A stretch of 64,000 nt of DNA from WHTI01 sp963826105 (lineage in GTDB: Bacteria > Actinomycetota > CADDZG01 > WHSQ01): the NCBI GenBank assembly GCA_963826105.1, contig CAWGWA010000005.1:62001-126000 (forward strand). The letters run 5' to 3'. The notes beneath the pieces are model-generated. The model ran no database searches. It saw only the letters and a list, made by a program, of their open reading frames with translations, and was not told the origin of the DNA. The translations under genes were made by a program, and so were the position numbers. Below are positions 8,362 through 22,708 of the stretch, in pieces (the stretch's first letter is position 1; each line of letters begins with the position of its first letter).

Positions 8362-9099
8362 ATGACCCAAAGCATTTCGGAACAGACCGGGGTGAAGGGA
8401 CCGTGGAGGTCGCTCCTGATCAAGGCAGCCTGGGCTCAGATCATCATCAACGTCGTAGTGATCGCCCTCTCCGGGGAGGTCATTCCGCCACTCGTCGTGG
8501 TTGCGGTGCTCCTCATCGTTGGCCTATCGCTGATCGGGGGCCGAACGAAGGTTGGGGCGGCGATCCTCGGCATCGTGAGCCTGCTACATCTGGCCACGTC
8601 GGCCCCCTTCGTCATCGGCAACCTCAGCCACCCCGATTCGTTCTTCGATTTCTTCCTTGGCTGGGCCTTGATCGTGACCGCCGTCATCGGAACGGTGGCT
8701 GCCGCGCCCGTCTGGCGCGGAACCGACACCGAGGGTGGCCGAGCCCGAGTCACCCTCCTAGCCTCCGGCCTGCTGCTGGTGATCCTGGCCGCGGTTGGGG
8801 CGGTCGCAACGCTGACTACCAAATCCGTGGCCGCCGCCGAAGGTGACGTAACCGCCGTCGCGGAAGACGTCGAATTTGTCCCGGAAGACCTCGAGGCCGC
8901 TTCCGGCGAGGTGGGCATCCACGTCGACAACAAGGACCAGCTCCGGCACACCTTCACGATCGACGAGCTAGACGTGAACCTGGAACTACCGGCCGGCAAG
9001 GGAGCCCGCACCTCCTTCACGGCCGACCCCGGCGAGTACGCCTTCTACTGCGCCGTCCCCGGCCACGAATCCATGAAAGGCACCCTGACCCTCAACTAA
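8362..9099 (+). CDS. Membrane-anchored cupredoxin-domain protein
   Basis: 245 residues. The N-terminal ~150 residues hold about four hydrophobic helices (near 17-37, 41-59, 64-87 and 97-116) plus a fifth at 129-150. The C-terminal domain (about 160-245) is a plastocyanin-like fold with a complete type 1 copper ligand set: H196 (RHTFTI), C230 (YAFYC), H235 (PGHE) and M238 (SMKG). The domain should face outside and carry an electron-transfer or copper-binding site. It is an extra gene between rplL and rpoB, which are adjacent in many bacteria, and is flanked by terminators on both sides, so it is its own unit. Redox partner unknown. Confidence 0.8.
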   Translation: MTQSISEQTGVKGPWRSLLIKAAWAQIIINVVVIALSGEVIPPLVVVAVLLIVGLSLIGGRTKVGAAILGIVSLLHLATSAPFVIGNLSHPDSFFDFFLGWALIVTAVIGTVAAAPVWRGTDTEGGRARVTLLASGLLLVILAAVGAVATLTTKSVAAAEGDVTAVAEDVEFVPEDLEAASGEVGIHVDNKDQLRHTFTIDELDVNLELPAGKGARTSFTADPGEYAFYCAVPGHESMKGTLTLN

Positions 9100-9138
9100 C
9101 TCTGAGCGAGCCAGCTGGCCTGACTTAGCAAGGCCCGG

Positions 9139-9199
9139 AAAGGGGCGTCCCGGAGCGAACCCTCAAACGCCCTGGGTGAGCGGAGCGGACGCCCCTTTT
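9139..9199 (+). terminator. Hairpin with T-run after the cupredoxin gene
   Basis: The 5' arm AAAGGGGCGTCC (9139-9150) is perfectly complementary to GGACGCCCCTTT (9187-9198). The 3' arm ends in TTTT and the loop is 36 bases. Probably the intrinsic terminator of the cupredoxin gene, although the loop is long. Confidence 0.5.
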
Positions 9200-9257
9200 C
9201 GGAGCCGCCGCGGGTTCCGGGAAGGTTCCGGCGGCCCTGGCGTTACTACTAATGGAG

Positions 9258-9286
9258 TTGACCGCCGGGAACCATGGGATTACGCT
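9258..9286 (+). promoter_or_regulatory. Candidate distal rpoB promoter
   Basis: TTGACC (9258-9263), 17-base spacer, TACGCT (9281-9286). The -35 is close to the housekeeping consensus; the -10 keeps only the key first, second and last positions. Confidence 0.3.
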
Positions 9287-9344
9287 CATTCCGGTCCATC
9301 AAGAGGAGTACTAATAGAGGCTTCGATCGGATCAAGCATCTCGC

Positions 9345-9374
9345 TTGACGCCAGTGAAGGCTGTCGCCTACACT
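9345..9374 (+). promoter_or_regulatory. Candidate rpoB promoter (SigA-like)
   Basis: TTGACG (9345-9350), 18-base spacer, TACACT (9369-9374). Transcription would begin near 9381, leaving a ~160-base leader before rpoB. This is the best promoter match in the gap. Confidence 0.55.
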
Positions 9375-9542
9375 GGCTGTTCGCTGTGCCCAACCCCGTA
9401 CGTTTCACTCGCCATGTCGCGCGGTTAAGAACCGCCCAAGGCGGGACGGATGGGGTCTGTTGGGGCGTGAAGGAGGCCTTCGGGCCGATCTCGCTCTCCA
9501 GCGTTGCTACCGCCGTTTGACCAAGCCATACAGGAGGCTCGC

Positions 9543-12500
9543 TTGTCGTCGTCTAATGCTCTGCGCGAACGCCGCACCTTCGCCAAGCTCGACGAGGTTC
9601 TCCCGCCGCCGAATCTGATCTCCGTCCAGAAGGAATCGTTCGACTGGTTCATCCGAACCGGCCTGGGCGAGACCCTGAAGGAGATTTCGCCGGTCGAGGA
9701 CTTCACCGGGAACCTGGCTCTCCAGTTCCTCAGCCACGAATTCAAGGAACCCAAGTTCGACGAGGACGGCTGCAAAGAGAAGGACATGACCTTCTCTCGT
9801 CCCCTCTTCGTCACCTGCGCCTTCATCAACAAGGAAACGGGTGAGATCAAGGAGCAGACGGTTTTCATGGGGGACTTCCCGATGATGACCGACACGGGGA
9901 CTTTCATCATCAACGGCACCGAGCGTGTCGTCGTCTCCCAGCTGGTTCGCTCTCCGGGCGTCTACTTCGATAAGGACATCGATAAGACGACCGACAAGGA
10001 CATCTATACCTGCAAGATCATCCCGGCCCGCGGTGCGTGGCTCGAGTTCGAGACCGACAAGAAGGACATGGTCGGGGTCCGCGTGGACCGCAAGCGCCGC
10101 CAGAACGTGACCGTCCTCCTGAAGGCGCTCGGCTTCGGTGGCGACCAGGAGATCCTCGACCTCTTCGATGGGGCCGAGTCGATCGCTGCGACCCTCGAGA
10201 AGGACGCGATCGAGACCGAGGAAGACGCTCTGATCGACATCTATCGCAAGCTCCGTCCGGGCGAGCCCCCGACGGTCGAGTCGGCGCGGTCGCTGATCGA
10301 GAACCTCTTCTTCAACCACAAGCGCTACGACCTGGCGAGGGTCGGTCGCTACAAGGTCAACAAGAAGCTCGGCATGAAGTACGAAGAGAAGGACATCGAC
10401 GAGATGGGGACGGTGCTCCGCAAGGAGGACATCCTCACCACGATCCAATACCTCGTCCGTCTTCACGCCGGTGACCCCGAGGCCGATACCGACGACATCG
10501 ACAACTTCGCCAACCGGCGTATCCGTCCGGTGGGTGAGCTGATCCAGAATCAGATCCGCGTCGGCCTGTCCCGTATGGAGCGGGTCGTCCGCGAGCGCAT
10601 GACGACCCAGGACGTCGAGGCCATCACGCCTCAGACCCTGATCAACATCCGCCCGGTGGTGGCGGCGATCAAGGAGTTCTACGGATCGTCGCAGCTCAGC
10701 CAGTTCATGGACCAGACCAATCCGCTCACCGGTCTCACCCACAAGCGTCGTCTCTCGGCGCTTGGCCCCGGTGGTTTGTCCCGCGAGCGAGCCGGCTTCG
10801 AGGTCCGCGACGTGCACCCGTCCCACTACGGACGCATGTGCCCGATCGAGACACCTGAGGGTCCGAACATCGGACTGATCGGGTCGCTCTCGACCTACGC
10901 TCGCCTCAACCGTTACGGCTTCATCGAGACGCCGTATCGGAAGGTCAAGAATCAGAGGGTCACTAAGGACATCGAGTACCTCACCGCCGACCTCGAGTCG
11001 CGCGCGGTCATCGCCCAGGCCAACGCAACACTCGACGACAAGGGCAACTTCCTTGACGAGCGGGTGCTCGTGCGTGGACGTCAGAACGAGATCGAGTACA
11101 CCGACCCATCCGGGGTCGACTACATGGACGTGAGCCCGAAGCAGATCATCTCGGTCTCCACGGCTTCGATCCCGTTCCTCGAGCACGACGACGCGAACCG
11201 TGCCCTGATGGGCGCCAACATGCAGCGTCAGGCGGTCCCGTTGGTCCGTCCCGAGGCTCCCTACGTTGGTACTGGTCTCGAGTTCCGCATCGCGGTTGAC
11301 GCCGGCGACGTGATCATCGCCGCGGATGCCGGAACGGTCGAGGAAGTCTCGGCCGCTCGCATCGTCGTCAAGGGCTCTAAGAGCACGAAGATCTACAAGC
11401 TGGACAAGTTCCGCCGATCCAACCAGTCCACTTGCATCAACCAGCGCCCGGTCGTGAAGGAAGGTCAGAAGGTCAAGGAAGGCGACGTGCTCGCCGACGG
11501 ACCTTCGACCGACATGGGCGAGCTGTCCTTGGGCGCCAACCTCATGGTCGCGTTCATGTCGTGGGAGGGCTACAACTTCGAGGATGCGATCATCGTCTCG
11601 GAGCGCCTCGTCAAGGAGGACGTCCTCACGTCGATCCACATCGAGGAGTACGAGGTCGACGCCCGCGACACCAAGCTGGGTGCCGAAGAGATCACGCGTG
11701 ATATCCCCAACGTCTCTGAAGAAGTCCTGGCGGACCTCGACGAGCGGGGCATCATCCGCATCGGGGCCGACGTCTCCACCGGAGACGTCCTGGTCGGGAA
11801 GGTCACTCCCAAGGGAGAGACCGAGCTGACCCCTGAGGAGCGCCTCCTGAGGGCCATCTTCGGTGAGAAGGCTCGCGAGGTGCGCGACACGTCGTTGAAG
11901 ATGCCTCACGGAGAAGAAGGAAAGGTCATCGGCGTGCGCGAGTTCAGTCGCGACAACGGCGACGAGCTTCCTCCGGGCGTCAACGAACTCGTGCGTGTGT
12001 TCGTCGCTCAGAAGCGGAAGATCTCCGAGGGCGACAAGCTCGCCGGACGCCATGGCAACAAGGGCGTTATCTCCAAGATCCTTCCGGAGCAGGACATGCC
12101 GTTCCTGGCCGACGGAACGCCGGTCGACATCATCCTGAACCCCCTCGGTGTGCCATCGCGAATGAACCTCGGCCAGGTGCTCGAAACGCACCTCGGTTGG
12201 GCGGCGAAGATGCGCTGGGAAGAGGCCGACGGCGATCCGGCTCCGGGCAAGTGGGCCCGGCAGGAGCCGACCTGGGTCTCGACCCCGGTGTTCGACGGCG
12301 CCAAGGAAGAGGAGCTGCTCGACGCACTCGACAAGGCGTCCAAGCTCCCCGGTGAGTACAAGCTCGTCAACAGCGTGGGCAAGGCCCAGCTGTACGACGG
12401 CCGCTCCGGCGAGCCGTACGACAACGAGATCACCGTGGGCTACATGTACATCCTGAAGCTGAGTCACATGGTGGACGACAAGATCCACGCTCGTTCCACC

Positions 12501-12893
12501 GGTCCGTACTCGATGATCACGCAGCAGCCGCTGGGTGGTAAGGCGCAGTTCGGCGGACAGCGCTTCGGCGAGATGGAGGTGTGGGCCCTCGAGGCCTACG
12601 GTGCCTCTTATTGCCTGCAAGAGCTCCTGACGATCAAGTCCGACGACGTTCTCGGTCGCGTGAAGGTCTACGAGGCCATCGTGAAGGGCGAGAACATCCC
12701 CACGCCGGGCATCCCGGAGAGCTTCAAGGTGCTGATCAAAGAGATGCAGTCCCTCTGCCTGAACGTCGAGGTCCTCTCGGCCGAGGGTGAGGAGATCGAG
12801 ATGAAGGAGATCGACGAGGACATCTTCCGCACGGCGGAGGAACTCGGTATCGATCTGTCCCGCCGCGAGCCATCCAGCGTTGAGGAGGTCTAG
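9543..12893 (+). CDS. rpoB: DNA-directed RNA polymerase beta subunit
   Basis: 1116 residues from TTG 9543. The start is set by a perfect AGGAGG at 9532-9537, five bases upstream; an in-frame TTG at 9504 lacks such a site. RpoB forms the catalytic core with RpoC. The rifampicin-binding cluster lies at about 381-412 (SQLSQFMDQTNPLTGLTHKRRLSAL is split here as SQLSQFMDQ and THKRRLSAL); the residues equivalent to E. coli D516, H526, R529 and S531 are wild type, so no rifampicin resistance is predicted. The C-terminal GEMEVWALEAYGA and LTIKSDDV motifs are intact. The end contains the ribosome-binding site for rpoC, three bases away. Confidence 0.98.
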   Translation: MSSSNALRERRTFAKLDEVLPPPNLISVQKESFDWFIRTGLGETLKEISPVEDFTGNLALQFLSHEFKEPKFDEDGCKEKDMTFSRPLFVTCAFINKETGEIKEQTVFMGDFPMMTDTGTFIINGTERVVVSQLVRSPGVYFDKDIDKTTDKDIYTCKIIPARGAWLEFETDKKDMVGVRVDRKRRQNVTVLLKALGFGGDQEILDLFDGAESIAATLEKDAIETEEDALIDIYRKLRPGEPPTVESARSLIENLFFNHKRYDLARVGRYKVNKKLGMKYEEKDIDEMGTVLRKEDILTTIQYLVRLHAGDPEADTDDIDNFANRRIRPVGELIQNQIRVGLSRMERVVRERMTTQDVEAITPQTLINIRPVVAAIKEFYGSSQLSQFMDQTNPLTGLTHKRRLSALGPGGLSRERAGFEVRDVHPSHYGRMCPIETPEGPNIGLIGSLSTYARLNRYGFIETPYRKVKNQRVTKDIEYLTADLESRAVIAQANATLDDKGNFLDERVLVRGRQNEIEYTDPSGVDYMDVSPKQIISVSTASIPFLEHDDANRALMGANMQRQAVPLVRPEAPYVGTGLEFRIAVDAGDVIIAADAGTVEEVSAARIVVKGSKSTKIYKLDKFRRSNQSTCINQRPVVKEGQKVKEGDVLADGPSTDMGELSLGANLMVAFMSWEGYNFEDAIIVSERLVKEDVLTSIHIEEYEVDARDTKLGAEEITRDIPNVSEEVLADLDERGIIRIGADVSTGDVLVGKVTPKGETELTPEERLLRAIFGEKAREVRDTSLKMPHGEEGKVIGVREFSRDNGDELPPGVNELVRVFVAQKRKISEGDKLAGRHGNKGVISKILPEQDMPFLADGTPVDIILNPLGVPSRMNLGQVLETHLGWAAKMRWEEADGDPAPGKWARQEPTWVSTPVFDGAKEEELLDALDKASKLPGEYKLVNSVGKAQLYDGRSGEPYDNEITVGYMYILKLSHMVDDKIHARSTGPYSMITQQPLGGKAQFGGQRFGEMEVWALEAYGASYCLQELLTIKSDDVLGRVKVYEAIVKGENIPTPGIPESFKVLIKEMQSLCLNVEVLSAEGEEIEMKEIDEDIFRTAEELGIDLSRREPSSVEEV

Positions 12894-12896
12894 CTA

Positions 12897-16805
<3,909 letters not shown>

Positions 16806-16822
16806 CCGCAACCGATCACCAG

Positions 16823-16854
16823 AGAGGGGCCGTCCGCAAGGGCGGCCCTTTCTC
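16823..16854 (+). terminator. Intrinsic terminator after rpoC
   Basis: Inverted repeat AGGGGCCGTCC / GGGCGGCCCTTT around a GCAA loop, ending in TTTCTC, 17 bases past the rpoC stop. It separates rpoBC from arsM. Confidence 0.8.
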
Positions 16855-16875
16855 GCGGCCCTTCCGGGGAGGGGG

Positions 16876-16931
16876 ATATTGACAGCTGTCGATATAGATG
16901 CCATCCTGCCCATATCGACAGCAGTCGATAT
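16876..16931 (+). promoter_or_regulatory. Two palindromic operator-like sites upstream of arsM
   Basis: ATATTGACAGCTGTCGATAT (16876-16895) and ATATCGACAGCAGTCGATAT (16912-16931) are near-perfect copies of one inverted repeat, 36 bases centre to centre. The second ends 25 bases before the arsM start. The ATATCGAC/GTCGATAT half-sites resemble metalloregulator (ArsR/SmtB-type) boxes. No regulator gene is adjacent, so the binding protein would act from elsewhere. Function is inferred from symmetry, duplication and position. Confidence 0.65.
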
Positions 16932-16956
16932 ACGACCCCGACGAGAGGAGTACCCG

Positions 16957-17721
16957 ATGGCGGATATCAGAGAAGAGGTCAGGGATCGTTACGCCGACGC
17001 CGCCCGGGCCGTCACCGAGCGGGGCGAGGTCGCCGAAGGTGCGCTGGCCGGCTGCTGCGGCCCCGATGCGAGTGCCTCCTGCTGCGGTGACGCCTCGATC
17101 TCAAGCGGGCTCTATGACGCCCTCGAGCAGGAGCTCGTCCCCGAAACGGCGCTTCTGGCAAGCTTGGGCTGCGGCAATCCGACCGCGGTCGCCGAACTCC
17201 GCGAGGGCGAGACCGTCCTCGACCTTGGTTCCGGAGGCGGCATCGACGTCCTTCTGTCCGCCAAACGAGTAGGCCCAACCGGCAAGGTGTACGGCGTCGA
17301 CATGACCGACGAGATGCTCGAGCTGGCCCTCGCTAACAAGGCCGAGGCCGGCGTGGACAACGTCGAATTCCTGAAGGGGTACATCGAATCCATCCCTCTC
17401 CCGGCGGCCATCATCGACGTAGTGATCTCCAACTGCGTCATCAACCTCGCCGCCGACAAGCCCGCCGTCTTCGCCGAAACCTTCCGCGTCCTAAAGACGG
17501 GCGGCCGTCTAGGCGTCAGTGACATAGTGGCCAACAACGGATTGACCCCAGAAGAGCGGGCAGCCCGAGGCTCCTACGTAGGCTGCATCGCCGGAGCCCT
17601 GTCCTTCGCAGAGTACGAAGAGGGCCTGAAAGCCGCCGGTTTCACCGACGTCTCGATCACCCCAACCCACGAAGTAGCCGAAGGAATGTCCTCCGCCATC
17701 ATCCGAGCCACCAAGCCCTAG
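16957..17721 (+). CDS. arsM: Arsenite S-adenosylmethionine methyltransferase
   Basis: 254 residues from ATG 16957 (GAGAGGAG seven bases upstream). ArsM converts As(III) to methylated species using SAM. The SAM-binding motif VLDLGSGGGIDVLL is at 87-100. The three conserved arsenic-binding cysteines are plausibly C72 (LGCGNP), C160 (ISNCVINL) and C210 (VGCIAGAL). CC pairs at 33-34 and 42-43 are the usual N-terminal accessory cysteines. It sits alone between rpoC and rpsL, an unusual place. Codons such as CTA, ATA, GTA, CGA and CCA are frequent in its last third but rare in rpoB/rpoC and the ribosomal genes, which hints at acquisition. Probably controlled through the double palindrome upstream. 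Confidence 0.88.
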   Translation: MADIREEVRDRYADAARAVTERGEVAEGALAGCCGPDASASCCGDASISSGLYDALEQELVPETALLASLGCGNPTAVAELREGETVLDLGSGGGIDVLLSAKRVGPTGKVYGVDMTDEMLELALANKAEAGVDNVEFLKGYIESIPLPAAIIDVVISNCVINLAADKPAVFAETFRVLKTGGRLGVSDIVANNGLTPEERAARGSYVGCIAGALSFAEYEEGLKAAGFTDVSITPTHEVAEGMSSAIIRATKP

Positions 17722-17762
17722 CGCTCGCAAGAAGGACTCAGGGAACCTCCCGGTTCAGCTGT

Positions 17763-17790
17763 TTGACCCCCTGGGATGTTCCTCTATACT
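17763..17790 (+). promoter_or_regulatory. Promoter of the rpsL-rpsG-fusA-tuf operon
   Basis: TTGACC (17763-17768), 16-base spacer, TATACT (17785-17790). This is one of the closest matches to the housekeeping consensus in the window, 42 bases after the arsM stop. Confidence 0.65.
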
Positions 17791-18101
17791 TCCTTCCCTG
17801 CGCCCCCTTGGGGGCGTGCATCGCGCGGGAACAGATCTCGCGCCGCAAGTGAGAAGCACCCCCAGTTCGGTGAGCTTCGGTAGGCCCGGTTGCCCCGGGA
17901 ACCATCGGAGTAGGGGTTCATCGCCGAACGAACGTGTCGTCGGGAGGACAAACCGGGCCACGCCCGGCTCTATCTTCCGACCAGACCACGGAAAAAGACC
18001 ATCCGGTCGCGAGGCCTGTCCGCGAACAGGATCGCCCGGGGAGGTTCATAGAGGACGTGAGCGCTCGGCCTCGTGCCGGGCACGGAGAAGAAAGGACGGT
18101 C
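17791..18101 (+). other. Long untranslated leader of the str operon
   Basis: About 300 bases between the promoter and rpsL without a supported gene. A CGCCCC-rich hairpin (CGCCCCCTTGGGGGCG, 17801-17815) lies just after the start site. AAAGGA about six bases before the GTG serves rpsL. The length suggests post-transcriptional control, but no known element was recognised. Confidence 0.45.
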
Positions 18102-18476
18102 GTGCCGACCATCCAGCAACTGGTCCGTCAAGGACGCCAGCTGAAGAAGGAAAAGTCGAAGTCGCCGGCCCTGAAGGGGTCGCCGCAGCGCAGGGGAGTT
18201 TGCACCCGCGTTTACACGGCCACACCTAAGAAGCCGAACTCGGCCCTCCGTAAGGTCGCTCGCGTCCGTCTAACCTCCCAGATCGAAATCACCGCATACA
18301 TCCCCGGCATCGGCCACAACCTCCAGGAGCACTCCATCGTGCTCGTTCGTGGTGGCCGGGTTAAGGACCTCCCCGGCGTGCGCTACAAGATCGTCCGCGC
18401 CGCGCTGGACACCGCCGCCGTGCGAGACCGGGTTCAGTCCCGCTCGAAGTACGGAGCGAAGAAGGGCGGTGGCTGA
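18102..18476 (+). CDS. rpsL: 30S ribosomal protein S12
   Basis: 124 residues from GTG 18102 (MPTIQQLVRQGR), where homologues begin; longer upstream in-frame starts are rejected. S12 sits at the decoding centre. The streptomycin loop TPKKPNSALRK carries the sensitive lysine, and the second determinant, in GRVKDLPGVRYK, is also wild type. The stop overlaps the start of rpsG (TGATG). Confidence 0.97.
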   Translation: MPTIQQLVRQGRQLKKEKSKSPALKGSPQRRGVCTRVYTATPKKPNSALRKVARVRLTSQIEITAYIPGIGHNLQEHSIVLVRGGRVKDLPGVRYKIVRAALDTAAVRDRVQSRSKYGAKKGGG

Positions 18477-18946
18477 TGCCACGTAAAGGCCCTGCGGCTC
18501 GCCGGGAGCTCCTTCCCGACCCGATCTATAACTCCCAGATGGTGACCCAGCTCACCAACCGCCTTCTCACCCGCGGCAAGCGTTCGATCGCCGAGAAGAT
18601 CGTCTACGACGCGCTGACCAAGGTGGCGGACAAGTCCGGCAAAGACCCGCTCCAGATCCTCAAGAAGGCGATCGACAACATCAAGCCGCTCCTCGAGGTG
18701 AAGTCCCGTCGTGTCGGTGGGGCTACCTATCAGGTACCGGTCGAGGTTCAGTCCACCCGTGCAACGACGTTGGCCATCCGTTGGATGATCACGTTCTCTC
18801 GCGCCCGGCGCGAGCGGAGCATGGCAGACCGGCTCGCCGGCGAGATCCTGGATGCCTCGGGCGGGGCCGGAGGCGCGGTCAAGCGCCGCGAGGACATGCA
18901 CAAGATGGCCGAAGCGAACAAGGCGTTCGCTCATTACAGGTGGTAG
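18476..18946 (+). CDS. rpsG: 30S ribosomal protein S7
   Basis: 156 residues, standard length, beginning MPRKGPAARRELL. S7 nucleates assembly of the 30S head and lines the E-site. Conserved LKKAIDNIKPLLEVKSRRVGG and the C-terminal MHKMAEANKAFAHYRW are present. Coupled to rpsL by TGATG; fusA begins eight bases after the stop. Confidence 0.97.
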   Translation: MPRKGPAARRELLPDPIYNSQMVTQLTNRLLTRGKRSIAEKIVYDALTKVADKSGKDPLQILKKAIDNIKPLLEVKSRRVGGATYQVPVEVQSTRATTLAIRWMITFSRARRERSMADRLAGEILDASGGAGGAVKRREDMHKMAEANKAFAHYRW

Positions 18947-18954
18947 CTAAAGAC

Positions 18955-21130
<2,176 letters not shown>

Positions 21131-21150
21131 GTAGAGAGGGAGAGAGGACG

Positions 21151-22341
21151 ATGGCAAAGGCAAAGTTCGAGCGCACCAAGCCCCACGTAAACGTCGGCAC
21201 GATGGGTCACATCGACCACGGTAAGACGACTCTTACCGCAGCCATCACGAAGGTTCTGCACGACAAGAACCCGGAGGTTGCATTCACTGCGTTCGACCAG
21301 ATCGACAAGGCTCCGGAAGAGAAGGAGCGAGGCATCACGATCGCCATCGCGCACGTCGAGTACGAGACGGACAACCGTCACTACGCGCACGTCGACATGC
21401 CCGGTCACGCCGACTACATCAAGAACATGATCACCGGAGCCGCGCAGATCGACGGCGCCATCCTCGTGGTCTCGGCGGCCGACGGCCCGATGCCCCAGAC
21501 GCGCGAGCACGTGCTGCTGGCCCGTCAGGTCAACGTGCCTTACATCGTCGTGGCCCTGAACAAGGTCGACATGGTGGACGACCCCGAGCTCCTCGACCTC
21601 GTCGAGCTCGAGGTACGCGAGCTGCTCAGCGAGTACGAGTTCCCCGGCGACGACACTCCGGTAACCCGCGTGTCGGCCCTCAAGGCCCTCGAGGGCGACG
21701 AGGCGGCAGCCGAAGGCATCCTCGAGCTGATGAAGACCGTCGACGACTACATCCCGAACCCCGAACGCGACACCGACAAGCCGTTCCTCATGCCGATCGA
21801 GGACGTCTTCACGATCACCGGTCGTGGCACGGTCGTCACCGGCCGTGTCGAGCAGGGTGAGCTGAAGGTCGGCGAAGAGATCGAGATCGTCGGCATCGAG
21901 GCGCAGACCTCCAAGACCACCGTCACCGGCATCGAGATGTTCCGCAAGATGCTCGACGAGGCGCAGGCTGGCGACAACGCGGGCATCCTGCTGCGAGGCA
22001 CGAAGAAGGACGAGGTCCAGCGTGGCCAGGTCCTCTGCAAGCCCGGCTCGATCACCCCCCACACCAAGTTCACCGCCCAGGTCTACATCCTGAGCAAGAA
22101 CGAGGGTGGCCGTCACACGCCGTTCTTCAACAATTACCGCCCGCAGTTCTACTTCCGGACCACGGACGTCACCGGTTCGGTTGTTCTGCCGGACGGCACC
22201 GAGATGGTCATGCCGGGCGACAACACCGAGATGACCGTTGAGTTGATCCAGCCGATCGCCATGGACGAGGGTCTCCGGTTCGCCATCCGTGAGGGTGGAC
22301 GCACCGTGGGCGCCGGCCGTGTCGTGAAGATCCTCGAGTAG
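21151..22341 (+). CDS. tuf: Elongation factor Tu
   Basis: 396 residues, intact. EF-Tu delivers aminoacyl-tRNA to the ribosome. Motifs: GHIDHGKTTLTAAI, the switch-I RGITI, DMPGHADYIKNMITGAA, NKVDMVDD, and the C-terminal domains ending RTVGAGRVVKILE. The purine-rich AGAGAGGGAGAGAGG precedes the ATG. It closes the str operon; rpsJ starts only 29 bases later, so tuf and the S10 operon may share a transcript. Confidence 0.98.
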   Translation: MAKAKFERTKPHVNVGTMGHIDHGKTTLTAAITKVLHDKNPEVAFTAFDQIDKAPEEKERGITIAIAHVEYETDNRHYAHVDMPGHADYIKNMITGAAQIDGAILVVSAADGPMPQTREHVLLARQVNVPYIVVALNKVDMVDDPELLDLVELEVRELLSEYEFPGDDTPVTRVSALKALEGDEAAAEGILELMKTVDDYIPNPERDTDKPFLMPIEDVFTITGRGTVVTGRVEQGELKVGEEIEIVGIEAQTSKTTVTGIEMFRKMLDEAQAGDNAGILLRGTKKDEVQRGQVLCKPGSITPHTKFTAQVYILSKNEGGRHTPFFNNYRPQFYFRTTDVTGSVVLPDGTEMVMPGDNTEMTVELIQPIAMDEGLRFAIREGGRTVGAGRVVKILE

Positions 22342-22370
22342 CTGACAGAAGAAGAGAGAAGAGACCTTAG

Positions 22371-22682
22371 ATGGCGAACGGTATGAAGATCAGGATCAGG
22401 CTCAAGGCGTATGACCACGAGGTCATCGATCAGTCGGCGCGCAAGATCGTCGAGACGGTGACCCGTACAGGCGCCAGCGTTAACGGGCCGATCCCCTTGC
22501 CGACCGAGCGTTCCGTGTACACGGTCATCCGCTCGCCGCACAAGGACAAGGACTCTCGTGAGCACTTCGAGATGCGTACGCACAAGAGGTTGCTCGACAT
22601 CGTGAACCCGACGCCCAAGACGGTCGATTCGCTCCAGCGTCTCGACCTCCCGGCCGGCGTCGACATCGAACTCAAGCTGTAA
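22371..22682 (+). CDS. rpsJ: 30S ribosomal protein S10
   Basis: 103 residues, beginning MANGMKIRIRLKAYDHEVID; normal length. S10 (NusE) lies in the 30S head and also joins the NusB antitermination complex and NusG. First gene of the S10 operon. No separate promoter could be made out in the short gap after tuf. Confidence 0.97.
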   Translation: MANGMKIRIRLKAYDHEVIDQSARKIVETVTRTGASVNGPIPLPTERSVYTVIRSPHKDKDSREHFEMRTHKRLLDIVNPTPKTVDSLQRLDLPAGVDIELKL

Positions 22683-22708
22683 GCCAGAGAAAGCAGAGGA
22701 ACTGAGAC

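Larger units (their letters stand above)
9100..9542 (+). other. 443-bp region upstream of rpoB
   Basis: No gene is supported here. It contains a terminator-like hairpin (9139-9199), two promoter-like hexamer pairs (9258-9286 and 9345-9374), and a leader of roughly 160 bases before rpoB with short hairpins: GCGGTT-AAG-AACCGC at 9420-9434 and AAGGAGGCCTTCGGGCC near 9470-9487. Such a layout suits independent control of rpoBC. Confidence 0.5.

Noticed and set aside
10680..10790. Natural rifampicin resistance from the Thr at the position of E. coli N518
   Set aside because: Thr is a common wild-type residue here in other bacteria such as Bacillus; the main resistance positions are wild type.
9507..12620. 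Very long open frame antisense to rpoB (about 1 kb codons), and a similar one antisense to rpoC (14601-16913)
   Set aside because: High GC with strong third-position bias leaves antisense frames free of stops; the sense proteins are unmistakable and the antisense translations look like Arg/Leu/Asp-rich noise.
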